Assembly: GCF_029714945.1 (NCBI RefSeq)
Contig: NZ_CP121634.1
Location: 5,105,001 to 5,169,000, forward strand
Origin: Bradyrhizobium sp. CIAT3101
GTDB lineage: Bacteria; Pseudomonadota; Alphaproteobacteria; Rhizobiales; Xanthobacteraceae
Reading direction: 5' to 3'
Length of the DNA stretch: 64,000 nt
The position numbers and the translations under genes are program-made. Of the stretch, positions 24,149 through 32,222 are shown one piece after another. Numbering within the stretch: the stretch's first letter is position 1; the number at the start of each line of letters is the position of its first letter. The notes below the pieces were generated by a model. It was not told the DNA's origin. It saw only the letters and a program-made list of their open reading frames with translations, and did not search any database.

Positions 24149-24163
24149 CTGGAAGAATTCCAG
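24149..24163. promoter_or_regulatory. Perfect inverted repeat in the MocR/PNPOx divergent promoter region
   Basis: CTGGAA (24149-24154) and TTCCAG (24158-24163) flank a 3-bp spacer, close to the start of the PNPOx-family gene and 44 bp before the MocR start. Its placement suits an operator for the adjacent MocR regulator. Assignment is inference. Confidence 0.45.
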
Positions 24164-24206
24164 GCTAGTTGTAGCGGCGCATTTGGTCTGCGATAGTGCC
24201 AATTCC

Positions 24207-25676
24207 ATGCAAAAAATTCCGACCAATTCTATCGCCCCGGCCAAAGCGGAGCTGCCGCTCGATCTCACCGGGACGCACATCACCGCCGGCGCCTCCTCGG
24301 CGCATCGGCTGTACCAGGCGCTGTGCGAGATGATCGTCTCGGGCCTCGTCAAACCCGGCGAGCCGCTACCGCCGTCGCGCACGCTGGCCACGCAGACCGG
24401 ATTTCGGCGCAATGCGGTCGTCGCGGCTTACGAACGCCTGATCGCCGACGGGTTTGCGCAAGCCACCGTCGGCTCCGGCACGTTCGTCGCTGCGCGCATC
24501 CCGGCGCGCGCCGCAATATCGAAGAAGCCGAAGGTGATCGTGGAGGCGCCGAAGCAAGGCGCGCTCTCGCTCGGCTGCACCCATATCGACGAGCGCGCGG
24601 TACAACGCTTTCGCGCCTTCGTCGGCCGGCGCATGCGCGCCTTTGGTAGCGAACACCTGCATTACGGCGATCCGCGTGGCAGCCGCGAGCTGCGCGTCGC
24701 GATCGCGGACCATCTGCTCTCGGCGCGGGGGCTACGCTGCGACCCCGACCAGATCATGCTCACATCGGGCACGCTGCATACGCTACGCATCGTTCTCGGC
24801 GCGATCCTGAAGACAAACGATCAGGTCTGGTGCGAGGACCCCGGCTATCCCATCGCACGCAGGACCATCGCACAATGCGGCTATCGCACCGTGCCCATTC
24901 CCGTCGACGCCCACGGCCTGCAAGTCGCCAGGGGCCGCGCCGCCGCCCCGGCCGCGCGCGCGGCCTATGTGACGCCGTCGCATCAGTTTCCGCTGGGCGT
25001 GCAGATGTCGATGCCGCGGCGGCTCGAGCTGCTCGACTGGGCGAAGCAGGCCGGCGCGTTCGTGTTCGAGGACGATTACGACAGCGAGTTTCGCTATGAC
25101 GGCGCGCCGCTGATGTCGCTCGCCGGCATCGATCACCTCCAGCGCGTGATCTACATGGGCACGTTCGCCAAGACGCTGTTTCCAGGTCTGCGCATCGGCT
25201 ATTGCGCGCTGCCCGAACGCCTGATCGGCGACGTCACCGCCGCACGCGCCGCGCTCGACCGTTTTCCGGGAACGCTGATGGAGGGCGCGGTCGCCGACAT
25301 GCTCAATTCTGGCGCGTTTGCCGCAAACTTGAAGCGTGTACGAAAACTCTATCGCGAGGCCCGCGATGCACTGGCCGAAACGCTCGAGGCCGCATCGGAC
25401 GGCGCGCTGTCGGTCCCGGTGCCGTCGCAGGGCCTGCACCTCGTGGCGCAGTTCGGTCTGTCGATCCCACCAGCCGTCGCGGCCGAAGCGAAGCAGGCGG
25501 CCGGCGCCGAGGGCTGGCTGCTCGCCGACACCTACGCGCGGGCGCGTCCGCTACCCGGTTTCGTGCTCGGATTTTCGGGACACGCGGTTCCACACCTCGT
25601 CGCCTCTGCCGAGCGGCTCGCGCGGGAAGCGCGGGCCGCCTTGCGCAACAAAGGCAAGGTCGGCCGGCGCGCGTGA
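24207..25676 (+). CDS. MocR-family (GntR HTH + aminotransferase fold) transcriptional regulator
   Basis: A 489-residue fusion of a GntR-type winged helix (residues about 20-90; LYQALCEMIVSGLVKPGEPLPPSRTLA) with a fold-type I aminotransferase domain. The PLP-binding Lys lies in MGTFAKTLFPGLRIGY, and FEDDYDSEFRYDG is another family block. MocR proteins sense PLP or amino-compound adducts and often control vitamin B6 or GABA/taurine genes. Divergent from the PNPOx-family gene, which is its likely target. ATG at 24207 preferred over a TTG at 24183; no strong ribosome site. Confidence 0.88.
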   Translation: MQKIPTNSIAPAKAELPLDLTGTHITAGASSAHRLYQALCEMIVSGLVKPGEPLPPSRTLATQTGFRRNAVVAAYERLIADGFAQATVGSGTFVAARIPARAAISKKPKVIVEAPKQGALSLGCTHIDERAVQRFRAFVGRRMRAFGSEHLHYGDPRGSRELRVAIADHLLSARGLRCDPDQIMLTSGTLHTLRIVLGAILKTNDQVWCEDPGYPIARRTIAQCGYRTVPIPVDAHGLQVARGRAAAPAARAAYVTPSHQFPLGVQMSMPRRLELLDWAKQAGAFVFEDDYDSEFRYDGAPLMSLAGIDHLQRVIYMGTFAKTLFPGLRIGYCALPERLIGDVTAARAALDRFPGTLMEGAVADMLNSGAFAANLKRVRKLYREARDALAETLEAASDGALSVPVPSQGLHLVAQFGLSIPPAVAAEAKQAAGAEGWLLADTYARARPLPGFVLGFSGHAVPHLVASAERLAREARAALRNKGKVGRRA

Positions 25677-25743
25677 CAAAGGTTCACTATGAGAATCGTG
25701 TGCCGCTCCCTAGATTGCGGCATCGACGCCGGAACCACTGATC

Positions 25744-25989
25744 ATGTCACTCCGCTACCCAGTCCGCCTTTCGCTCCTGATCTCAGCCGCGCTCGCGACG
25801 ACGGCGCACGCAGCCACGGTCGGCCGCGAGCAGGACATCGTGGATCTCAAGCTGGGTCAGCGCGTGATGGTGGATGACGGAACCTGCCCGGCTGGACAGG
25901 TCAAGGAAGTGCGCGGTTCGAAGATGAGCGACAAGGGCGTCGTGCGAACCAGTTCCTGCGTGGCGCGGTACGGTCCGAAATCGAAGTAG
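25744..25989 (+). CDS. Small exported protein
   Basis: An 81-residue protein with a Sec signal peptide (LSLLISAALATTAHAAT). The mature part of about 55 residues has two Cys (GTCPAG, SSCVAR) that probably form a disulfide, and the segment REQDIVDLKLGQRVMVDDGTC. I believe this belongs to a small rhizobial family of unknown function (possibly DUF6719), but am not sure of the family name. It converges on the gene at 25992 with 2 bp between the two stop codons. Confidence 0.65.
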   Translation: MSLRYPVRLSLLISAALATTAHAATVGREQDIVDLKLGQRVMVDDGTCPAGQVKEVRGSKMSDKGVVRTSSCVARYGPKSK

Positions 25990-25991
25990 CC

Positions 25992-26357
25992 CTACGACTT
26001 CGCCGGGTCGAACATGCACTGCAGGGTCGGCTTGGCGATCTTGGTGAAGGTCGCGCCGATTTCGCTTTGCTTGGCTGCCGGCACCCAATCGGTCTCGATC
26101 GTGGGAACACCGGTCTCGCTGATGCCGCGCAGCAGCGCCTCGCGCAGGTCGCGATCTTCGACGACAGCCGCGGCATGGTCGTGCAGGCAGCCGCAAACCT
26201 CTTCCGGATGCTCCCAGCGTCCGAGCATGCGCGGGGCACATTGCCGCACGAATTCGGTGCGCGGATCCGGCAACCGGTTCGGCGCGCGCACCTGCGCCTG
26301 GACGGAACTGACCGCCAGTAGGGAGAGGACTGCTGCAGCGCAGAGACGAAGGTGCAT
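25992..26357 (-). CDS. Exported Cys-containing hypothetical protein
   Basis: A 121-residue protein with signal peptide (LCAAAVLSLLAVSSVQAQ). The mature helical region has FVRQCAPRMLG, EVCGCLHDHAAAV and a terminal LQCMFDPAKS, four Cys in all, which suggests two disulfides. No known domain recognised. Coding is supported by GC-rich third positions and the clear signal peptide. No strong ribosome site. Confidence 0.6.
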   Translation of the reverse strand: MHLRLCAAAVLSLLAVSSVQAQVRAPNRLPDPRTEFVRQCAPRMLGRWEHPEEVCGCLHDHAAAVVEDRDLREALLRGISETGVPTIETDWVPAAKQSEIGATFTKIAKPTLQCMFDPAKS

Positions 26358-26391
26358 GATGGCTTTTGCCGGTTTATTTTCTTGTTGCTGA

Positions 26392-26556
26392 TCAGAAACG
26401 CGCGGCCAGAACGATCGGCTGCGGCGCCGTGGTCGTCACCGGCGAGCCGCTGTATTGGAAGGTACCGATACCAGGCAGATTACCGTCCGGCGCACCGGCG
26501 AACGAGGAACCGGCGAGCACGAAGCCGAAAGCAAGGATGAAGCTGAGCGCGCGCAT
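26392..26556 (-). CDS. Tiny exported peptide
   Basis: A 54-residue product: signal peptide (MRALSFILAFGFVLAGSSFA) and a mature peptide of about 34 residues starting GAPDGNLPGIGTFQYSGSPV. The clean signal peptide, a GGGGA ribosome-site candidate upstream and high third-position GC support a real gene. Function unknown. It lies 34 bp from the gene at 25992 on the same strand. Confidence 0.55.
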   Translation of the reverse strand: MRALSFILAFGFVLAGSSFAGAPDGNLPGIGTFQYSGSPVTTTAPQPIVLAARF

Positions 26557-26959
26557 GGATCTGTCCCCGAATCGCGTGGCCGGCGGTGTGCCGTCGTCGT
26601 TGTGACGCTGATAACCATCCGCGGTTTCTTCCGTGATGCGCCCAAAGCCCAAAATGGTTTCGTTCCAGGTGAGAATTGTTTCGTCGCCCGCGCACGGACG
26701 AAACAATTCTCGAAAAACATCAATCATTTCAGATGGAGCGCGCGACGGTTTGAACCTGCCTGGGAGCCGCCACCCACGTCGGTTGAAGTGACGTGGTCAC
26801 ATCCGCGACGTCAGCGCTTCACATGCATTTTACGGTTCTCTGCTGAAAGGAACCGAAACGAAGGCCGGTCCCACCGATGAACCCGCAGTTCGCCGGGCGC
26901 GGCCGAAGCCTTCGAAAACTGAAAGCCCGTCAACCGGGCGCATGTAAGGAATTGCCATC
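26557..26959. other. 403-bp intergenic region with a perfect hairpin
   Basis: No convincing gene on either strand. It holds the 15-bp perfect inverted repeat at 26671-26711. The rest shows nothing I can name; open frames crossing it lack start signals. Confidence 0.5.
26671..26711. repeat. Perfect 15-bp inverted repeat with 11-bp spacer
   Basis: GAGAATTGTTTCGTC (26671-26685) is exactly complementary to 26697-26711. The arms are AT-richer than the surroundings. No T-tract follows on either strand, so it is unlikely to be a terminator. It is 115 bp upstream of the tiny exported peptide gene and could be an operator, a small-RNA stem or a mobile-element remnant. Confidence 0.7.
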
Positions 26960-27151
26960 ATGATGGCGCAAGATCGCGCAACGGCGCGCGACGCGGCCGA
27001 ACGGACCGACCGCGCTCAACGCAACGCTTCGCCGGGAGCGATGGCCCTGCAATCGGGCCGCGGCTACGAGGCCGCGCCACAGGCGTTCGTACGGCTGAGC
27101 GGCTCGCACCTTGCGAAACCGCGCGCGAGCCGCGATCACATCATTGAGTGA
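26960..27151 (+). CDS. Possible small basic protein
   Basis: A 63-residue frame starting with two Met codons preceded by AAGGA at 10 bp. The product (MMAQDRATARDAAERTDRAQ, then a Gly/Ala/Arg-rich part) is hydrophilic and has no recognised domain. Support is limited to the ribosome site and third-position GC; it may not be translated. Confidence 0.35.
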   Translation: MMAQDRATARDAAERTDRAQRNASPGAMALQSGRGYEAAPQAFVRLSGSHLAKPRASRDHIIE

Positions 27152-27190
27152 ACGCTAACGCGTCACTGAGTGAACAAGTCGTCACTGAGT
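27139..27190. repeat. Three direct copies of an 11-bp palindrome at the creA 3' end
   Basis: TCATTGAGTGA (27139-27149), TCACTGAGTGA (27161-27171) and TCACTGAGTGA (27180-27190). The last overlaps the creA stop codon, and flanking bases (AAGTCG) are also repeated, so the copies look like small tandem duplications of the gene's end. Confidence 0.6.
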
Positions 27191-27730
27191 GAAGAAGTCG
27201 CCGCACTTCTGGACGTTCGCGTCGGCCGGCCCCCACGGCATGATCGGCACCGTCGAGGTCGAGTTCTTCGGCGATCCCTCGATCAGCTTGTCCGAATAGA
27301 CCATGTAGACCAGGACGTTGCGCTTGGCGTCGCAGCCACGGACGATCTGCATCTTCTTGAAGAAGAGCGAGCGTCGCTTGCGGAACATGTCGTCGCCCTG
27401 CTCCATCTTGTCCTTGAACTTGATCGGGCCGATCTGGCGGCAGGCGAGCGAGACGTCGGAAACCTCCTCGGCAAGACCGAGCCAGCCCTTGAAACCGCCC
27501 TTTTCCGGTACTGTGAAATGGCAGGCCACACCCTCGACCTCGGGGTCGTCGAGGCCATAGGTCGCGAGCTTGTCATTCGGGCTCATCCATTTGAACACGG
27601 TGGAGCGGCGGAAGATTAGATCCGGCTCGTCGGCAGCTTGCGCGGACGCTGCCGGCACGGCCATAGCCAGAAGCAATAAAGCGAGGCCTTTCAAGCGGAT
27701 GCCTGAAAGACCGAGGAAACGAGATGACAT
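27182..27730 (-). CDS. creA: CreA family exported protein
   Basis: A 182-residue periplasmic protein of the CreA family (function unknown, often in conserved gammaproteobacterial and rhizobial loci). Signal peptide LKGLALLLLAMAVPAASAQAAD; family blocks include DLIFRRSTVFKWMSPNDKL, DDPEVEGVACHFTVPEKGG, DVSLACRQIGPIKF and a Cys near VRGCDAKRNVLVYMVYSDKL. The start MSSRFLG at 27730 is preceded by GGAGAA. Stand-alone gene. Confidence 0.85.
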   Translation of the reverse strand: MSSRFLGLSGIRLKGLALLLLAMAVPAASAQAADEPDLIFRRSTVFKWMSPNDKLATYGLDDPEVEGVACHFTVPEKGGFKGWLGLAEEVSDVSLACRQIGPIKFKDKMEQGDDMFRKRRSLFFKKMQIVRGCDAKRNVLVYMVYSDKLIEGSPKNSTSTVPIMPWGPADANVQKCGDFFTQ

Positions 27731-27938
27731 GAAGTTCTCCGGTAACAAGTCCCGGCAATGTAGGTATGGGGTGATCGTTCAGGAAGATGATGGCAGCCGG
27801 CCGCGGCCGTCGTTTACCGCTCTGTGAGGCTTTTTTGCTACGTCCAGAACAAAAGTAGCCGAGGGCAGAACTGCTGTACTGGTGAACGCATATCCCCTCT
27901 GCGAGACTAATGTCTGATTTGGATTATGGATTCGAGGA

Positions 27939-29651
27939 ATGACTAGCGTGAACGGGTCCCGTTTTGCTGCCGCGCCGGTGCGGCTGTGGCAGTTTGCCAT
28001 TCTGACGGCCGCGGGGGCGATCGGTACGACCAGCCAGGCAGAAGCCGCGTTCTATTACACACCGGACTATTCGGGCACGTCCTACTACTCCCAGCCAGAG
28101 CGACATACCGAGGGACCGCGACAGAAGCCGCAGAAGCGCGGCGCGGGAGCGGGCAAGAAAGAAACCCTCGCCGAGAAGGAGGCCGGCGCGAAGCCGCAGG
28201 GTCCGCTCGTGATCGTCGTCTCGATCGACCGGCAGAAGGTGACGATTTACGACTCCAAGGGCGTGTTCGCGGAGTCGCCGGTGTCGACCGGCATGAAGGG
28301 CCACTCGACGCCGATGGGCGTGTTCAGCGTCATCCAGAAGCACAAATTCCACCACTCCAACATCTATAGCGGCGCGCCGATGCCGTACATGCAGCGGATC
28401 ACCTGGTCCGGTGTCGCCATGCATGCCGGCGTGCTGCCGGGCTATCCGGCCTCGCACGGCTGCATCCGCATGCCGATGGCGTTCGCGGTGAAGATGTGGA
28501 ACTGGACCAAGATGGGCGCGCGCGTGATCGTCGCGCCCGGCCAGATGACGCCGCAGAACTTCTCGCATCCGATGCTCGCCTCGCTGCGCGTCCCGCCGCA
28601 GCCGGCCGCAAGCCTCGAACCGACAACGAGCGTCGGCGACAAGGCGGACAAGGGCGCGCCCGAGACCAAGGTCACGGACGCCAAGCCCGCCGGGACGAAG
28701 TCTCCTGAGACGAAGACCGCGAGCGCCGACAGCGTGCTCGAGCTGCGCTCCAGCGTCGGCCATACCGTGATGTCGGATGTGACCACCGGCAATGCACCGG
28801 TCCGCGAGGAAGCCGCCAAGACCGAGACAACGACGGACGCCAAGTCCACCGAGGCCTCCGAGCCGGCCAGGCAGCCCGACGCGGCGAGCACCGACGCAAA
28901 GCCTGCAGAAGCTCCCAAGACGACATCGGACGAGAAGCCGGCTGACTCCGTCGAGGCTGCGAAGTCCGACGCGCCGAAGGCGGAAACTGCGCCTGCCGAA
29001 ACGGCAAAGTCCGAACCGACCAAATCCGAGCCGACCAAGCCCGAGCCGGGCAAGGCTGACGCTGCAGCGACCGAGAAGAAGCCCGACGCGGCGGTGACCG
29101 CAACGGCGCCGGCGCAAGCCGCCTCGCCGGACGCAAAGAAAGATCAGACCCGCGTCGCCGATCCCGCGCCGTCCGTGAAGCCGGACCTGCCGAAGCGGAC
29201 CGGCCAGATCGCGGTGTTCATCAGCCGCAAGGATTCCAAGCTCTACGTGCGGCAGAACTTTGCGCCGCTGTTCGACGTGCCCGTGACGATTGCGGCAAGC
29301 GACCGCCCGCTCGGCACGCATGTCTTCACCGCCGACGTCGACAAGACCGATTCCAACGCGCTGCATTGGTCCGTGGTGTCGCTGCCCGTCGCCGTCCGCG
29401 CCGCTTCGCGCGAGGACGATGGACACGTTACGCGCCGCCAGCGTGGCGCCGCCGTGATCCCCGTCGCCGCAAAGCCGGTGATCACGCCGGACAGCCCGGC
29501 CGAGGCACTGGATCGCATCACGATCCCCGCCGACACCATGGCGAAGATCAACGAGATGCTCACCACCGGCGGCTCGGTGATCGTCTCCGACCAGGGCATC
29601 AATCAGGGCGAGACCGGCGAAGGTACCGACTTCATCGTCCGCCTGTACTAG
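27939..29651 (+). CDS. L,D-transpeptidase with YkuD domain, long disordered linker and second YkuD-like unit
   Basis: A 570-residue exported enzyme that probably makes L,D-crosslinks in peptidoglycan or anchors proteins to it. N-terminal signal region ends near TSQAEAAFYY. The catalytic YkuD domain (about 88-215) has His162 and the SHGCIRM motif with nucleophile Cys175. Residues about 215-420 are a Thr/Lys/Ala/Pro/Glu-rich, probably unstructured linker. The C-terminal part (about 425-570) again looks like a YkuD fold (GQIAVFISRKDSKLYVRQ, RPLGTHVF compared with TPMGVFSV in the first) but has no Cys, so it is likely a binding or structural unit. The ATG is close to GAGGA. Confidence 0.88.
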   Translation: MTSVNGSRFAAAPVRLWQFAILTAAGAIGTTSQAEAAFYYTPDYSGTSYYSQPERHTEGPRQKPQKRGAGAGKKETLAEKEAGAKPQGPLVIVVSIDRQKVTIYDSKGVFAESPVSTGMKGHSTPMGVFSVIQKHKFHHSNIYSGAPMPYMQRITWSGVAMHAGVLPGYPASHGCIRMPMAFAVKMWNWTKMGARVIVAPGQMTPQNFSHPMLASLRVPPQPAASLEPTTSVGDKADKGAPETKVTDAKPAGTKSPETKTASADSVLELRSSVGHTVMSDVTTGNAPVREEAAKTETTTDAKSTEASEPARQPDAASTDAKPAEAPKTTSDEKPADSVEAAKSDAPKAETAPAETAKSEPTKSEPTKPEPGKADAAATEKKPDAAVTATAPAQAASPDAKKDQTRVADPAPSVKPDLPKRTGQIAVFISRKDSKLYVRQNFAPLFDVPVTIAASDRPLGTHVFTADVDKTDSNALHWSVVSLPVAVRAASREDDGHVTRRQRGAAVIPVAAKPVITPDSPAEALDRITIPADTMAKINEMLTTGGSVIVSDQGINQGETGEGTDFIVRLY

Positions 29652-29705
29652 AGCGTTTTCAAGCGAAGCGGATGCCGGTTCGCGTAAAGAAAACGCGTCA
29701 AAATA
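29652..29705. repeat. Palindromic repeat (GCGTTTTC...GAAAACGC family), long copy
   Basis: Begins at the stop codon of the L,D-transpeptidase gene with GAGCGTTTTCAAGCGAAG and ends with GAAAACGCGTCAAAA, pairing GCGTTTTC with GAAAACGC around an inner sequence. It is a longer relative of the element at 7867. Both copies sit just after a stop codon, which suggests a transcript-end function. Confidence 0.6.
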
Positions 29706-29800
29706 AGAGCCGGACACCGCATCAGATAACGCGGTGTTGAGCAGGCCCGCCGTCTCGCCGGAGTAGACTGCGCGCCGGATCACATCCGGGGGACGCCGCC

Positions 29801-30370
29801 ATGTTGAACCGCAGAGCCGTTCTCACCACAGCGCTTCTCGCAGCAGCCACATCGGCTACGCGCGTGCAGGCCGATGGCGGCATGAGCCGTATCTCCGCTT
29901 ACGCATTCTCGTTCCCCGCGTTGTCCGGCGACGACATTCGCCTCGCCGCCTTCACCGGCAAGCCTGTGCTGGTGGTGAACACCGCTTCGCTGTGCGGCTA
30001 CACCCCGCAATATGCCGGGCTGCAGGAGCTCTGGAGCGAGTTTCGCGAGCGCGGGCTCACCGTGATCGGCGTGCCCTCCAACGATTTCGGCGGCCAGGAG
30101 CCCGGCGGCACCAGCGAGATCTCGGAGACCGCGCACCACCAATACGGCGTTACCTTCCCCATCACCGCCAAGGCCATCGTGGTCGGGGCGAAGGCGCATC
30201 CGTTCTACAGATGGGCGGCCGAGGCACGGCCGAAGGAGGTCCCGAAGTGGAACTTCCACAAGTACCTGATCGGCCGCGACGGCTACATCGCCGAGGTGTT
30301 TCCGTCGGCTGTCGAGCCCGCCGACACGCGCATCAAGACGGCGATCGCCAGAACCCTGGCTGACAGTTGA
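29801..30370 (+). CDS. Glutathione peroxidase-family protein, exported
   Basis: A 189-residue thiol peroxidase that reduces peroxides with glutathione or thioredoxin. Twin-Arg-containing signal peptide (LNRRAVLTTALLAAATSATRVQA). Peroxidatic residue is Cys65 in NTASLCGYTPQY (the Sec position of animal enzymes), with GVPSNDFGGQEPG and the Trp/Asn motif KWNFHKYL completing the active site. Periplasmic location is inferred. Stand-alone gene, after the palindromic repeat. Confidence 0.9.
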   Translation: MLNRRAVLTTALLAAATSATRVQADGGMSRISAYAFSFPALSGDDIRLAAFTGKPVLVVNTASLCGYTPQYAGLQELWSEFRERGLTVIGVPSNDFGGQEPGGTSEISETAHHQYGVTFPITAKAIVVGAKAHPFYRWAAEARPKEVPKWNFHKYLIGRDGYIAEVFPSAVEPADTRIKTAIARTLADS

Positions 30371-30549
30371 GTCATCCCCGCTCAAACAGGCCTCTCGAAC
30401 TGGTCTGGGCACAATTGGGGCGAAGCGCCAAACAGCCGTTGCCATGGCGACGGGGCACCATCTAGGCTAGGATGATCAGGGGCAGGATGGGTTTTGCCGG
30501 AGGCGAAAAGCCACGGCGGAACAACGGGATCAATCTCGAGGACAACACC

Positions 30550-31566
30550 ATGCGTGTGGCGGCAGGACTGATTTTGGCAAGCGCGATGTCTGTTGCGCTG
30601 ACAGGCGCGGCATGGTCGCAGACCCCGGCCGCGAAACCCGCAGCCGCGACTCAGGCCGCCCCCGCGGCAGCACCGGCCGCTGCTCCGGCACCCGCTGCAG
30701 CCCCTGCCGCAGCGCCCGCGCCGCAAACCGCCGCCTTCCCGCCCCCGCCGCAACAGGCGCCGCAGCCGGCGCGCGCGGCCTGCAACAATCCGAATGCGCT
30801 GGGCGTCGCCCGCACCGTGGAGATCGACACCACAGGCGGTCCCGGCTTCGGCTTCGAGCATTTCAAGGAGCTCGACTTCCTGCGCGACAAGGAGGTCGTC
30901 CTGACCTTCGACGACGGTCCCTGGCCGCACAACACGCCCGCCGTGCTGAAGGCGCTCGCCGAGCAGTGCACCACCGGCATCTTCTTCTCGATCGGCAAGC
31001 ACGCCACCTACGAGCCTGAGATCCTGAAGCAGGTCTATGCGGCCGGCCACACCGTCGGCACCCACACCTGGTCGCACGCCAACCTCAACAACAAGAAGCT
31101 GACCGAGGCGCAGCGCAAGGAAGAGATCGAGAAGGGCATCAGCGCCGTGAAATGGGCGCTCGGCGGCATTTCGCCCGCGGCGTTCTTCCGCTTCCCGGCG
31201 CTGCAACACCCGCCGGAGATGGTCACCTATCTCGGCAACCGCAACGTCGCGATCTTCTCCTGCGACATCGACTCCTTCGACTTCAAGGCCTCCAAGCCTG
31301 AGAAGGTGATCGAGACCGTGATGAAGGGGCTCGAGAAGAAGGGCAAGGGCATCATCCTGATGCACGACTTCCAGAAGCACACGGCGGAAGCCCTGCCCGA
31401 GTTGCTGAACCGCCTCAAGGCCGGCGGCTACAAGGTAGTGGCAATGCGTGCCAAGGCGCCGGTCGCCTCGCTCCCCGAATACGACCAGGACCTGATGAAG
31501 GACGTCAAGCTGCCGACGGTGAGCACGCGCCCGGTCAATTCCGTGGTGACGACCGTTTCCGAATAG
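30550..31566 (+). CDS. Exported polysaccharide deacetylase (NodB homology domain)
   Basis: A 338-residue carbohydrate esterase family 4 protein. Signal peptide, then an Ala/Pro-rich linker (about 30-75), then the NodB domain: metal-binding Asp pair in VLTFDDGPWPHNTP, HTWSHANL supplying two His, and the region around FFRFPALQHPP; ILMHDFQKHTAEALPELL ends the barrel. Likely removes N-acetyl groups from an extracellular or cell-wall polysaccharide. GAGGA precedes the ATG at 30550. The DHFR-like gene follows after 7 bp. Confidence 0.88.
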   Translation: MRVAAGLILASAMSVALTGAAWSQTPAAKPAAATQAAPAAAPAAAPAPAAAPAAAPAPQTAAFPPPPQQAPQPARAACNNPNALGVARTVEIDTTGGPGFGFEHFKELDFLRDKEVVLTFDDGPWPHNTPAVLKALAEQCTTGIFFSIGKHATYEPEILKQVYAAGHTVGTHTWSHANLNNKKLTEAQRKEEIEKGISAVKWALGGISPAAFFRFPALQHPPEMVTYLGNRNVAIFSCDIDSFDFKASKPEKVIETVMKGLEKKGKGIILMHDFQKHTAEALPELLNRLKAGGYKVVAMRAKAPVASLPEYDQDLMKDVKLPTVSTRPVNSVVTTVSE

Positions 31567-31573
31567 ACGTCGC

Positions 31574-32137
31574 TTGTCGTTCCATTTCGAAGGCTACGTC
31601 ATCGTCTCGGCGGACGGCATGCTTGCCGACGCCAGCGGCGTCATGCCCGACAGCCTGAAGTTCGCAGGCGACAAGCTGTTCTTCGAGCAGGCGCTCGATG
31701 GCGCGGCGCTGATCGTGCACGGCCGCAACTCACATGAGGGGCAGCCGAACTCGCCCCAGCGCAAGCGGCTGATCACCACCCGCAAGATCAAGGCCCTCAC
31801 CGTCGATCCGGAGATGCCGAACGCGACGCTGTGGAATCCGGATCATGCGAGCTTCGAGGAGGCTTGCGCGTTCGCCGATGTCGCCTCGGGACGGATCGCG
31901 GTCATCGGCGGCCCCGACGTGTTCGAGATGTTCATGGAGCGCTACGACACGTTCTGGCTGTCGGAAGCCCCGCATGTGCGGTTGCCCGGCGGCGAAGGTT
32001 GCTTCGTCGACGTCCCCAAGCGGACGCCGCATGAGGTGCTGTCGTCGCATGGGATGAAGCCGGGCACGCCTTATCTGCTCGACGCCGCCCATGATGTGAC
32101 GGTCACGCCATGGCGGCCGGCGCGAAGCTCCGTCTAA
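31574..32137 (+). CDS. RibD C-terminal/dihydrofolate reductase-like protein
   Basis: A 187-residue pyridine-nucleotide-dependent reductase fold of the RibD C-terminal type: YVIVSADGMLADASG, LIVHGRNSHEGQ and the phosphate-binding AVIGGPDVFEMFM. Stand-alone members of the family are of unknown substrate; classical DHFR is not implied. The start is an unusual TTG seven bases after the deacetylase stop, without a strong ribosome site, so translation may be coupled to the upstream gene. Confidence 0.75.
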   Translation: MSFHFEGYVIVSADGMLADASGVMPDSLKFAGDKLFFEQALDGAALIVHGRNSHEGQPNSPQRKRLITTRKIKALTVDPEMPNATLWNPDHASFEEACAFADVASGRIAVIGGPDVFEMFMERYDTFWLSEAPHVRLPGGEGCFVDVPKRTPHEVLSSHGMKPGTPYLLDAAHDVTVTPWRPARSSV

Positions 32138-32222
32138 AACGCGCGAAACAACCCCATGCACAGTACAGGTATCCGGTATTTTGATACCTTCATCCAATGG
32201 ACGGGCTAGCCGCGCATAACCC

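Noticed and set aside
27924..29783. Long open frame (about 619 codons) antisense to the L,D-transpeptidase gene
   Set aside because: It arises from GC-rich codons of the real gene on the other strand; it has no domain, start signal or signal peptide.
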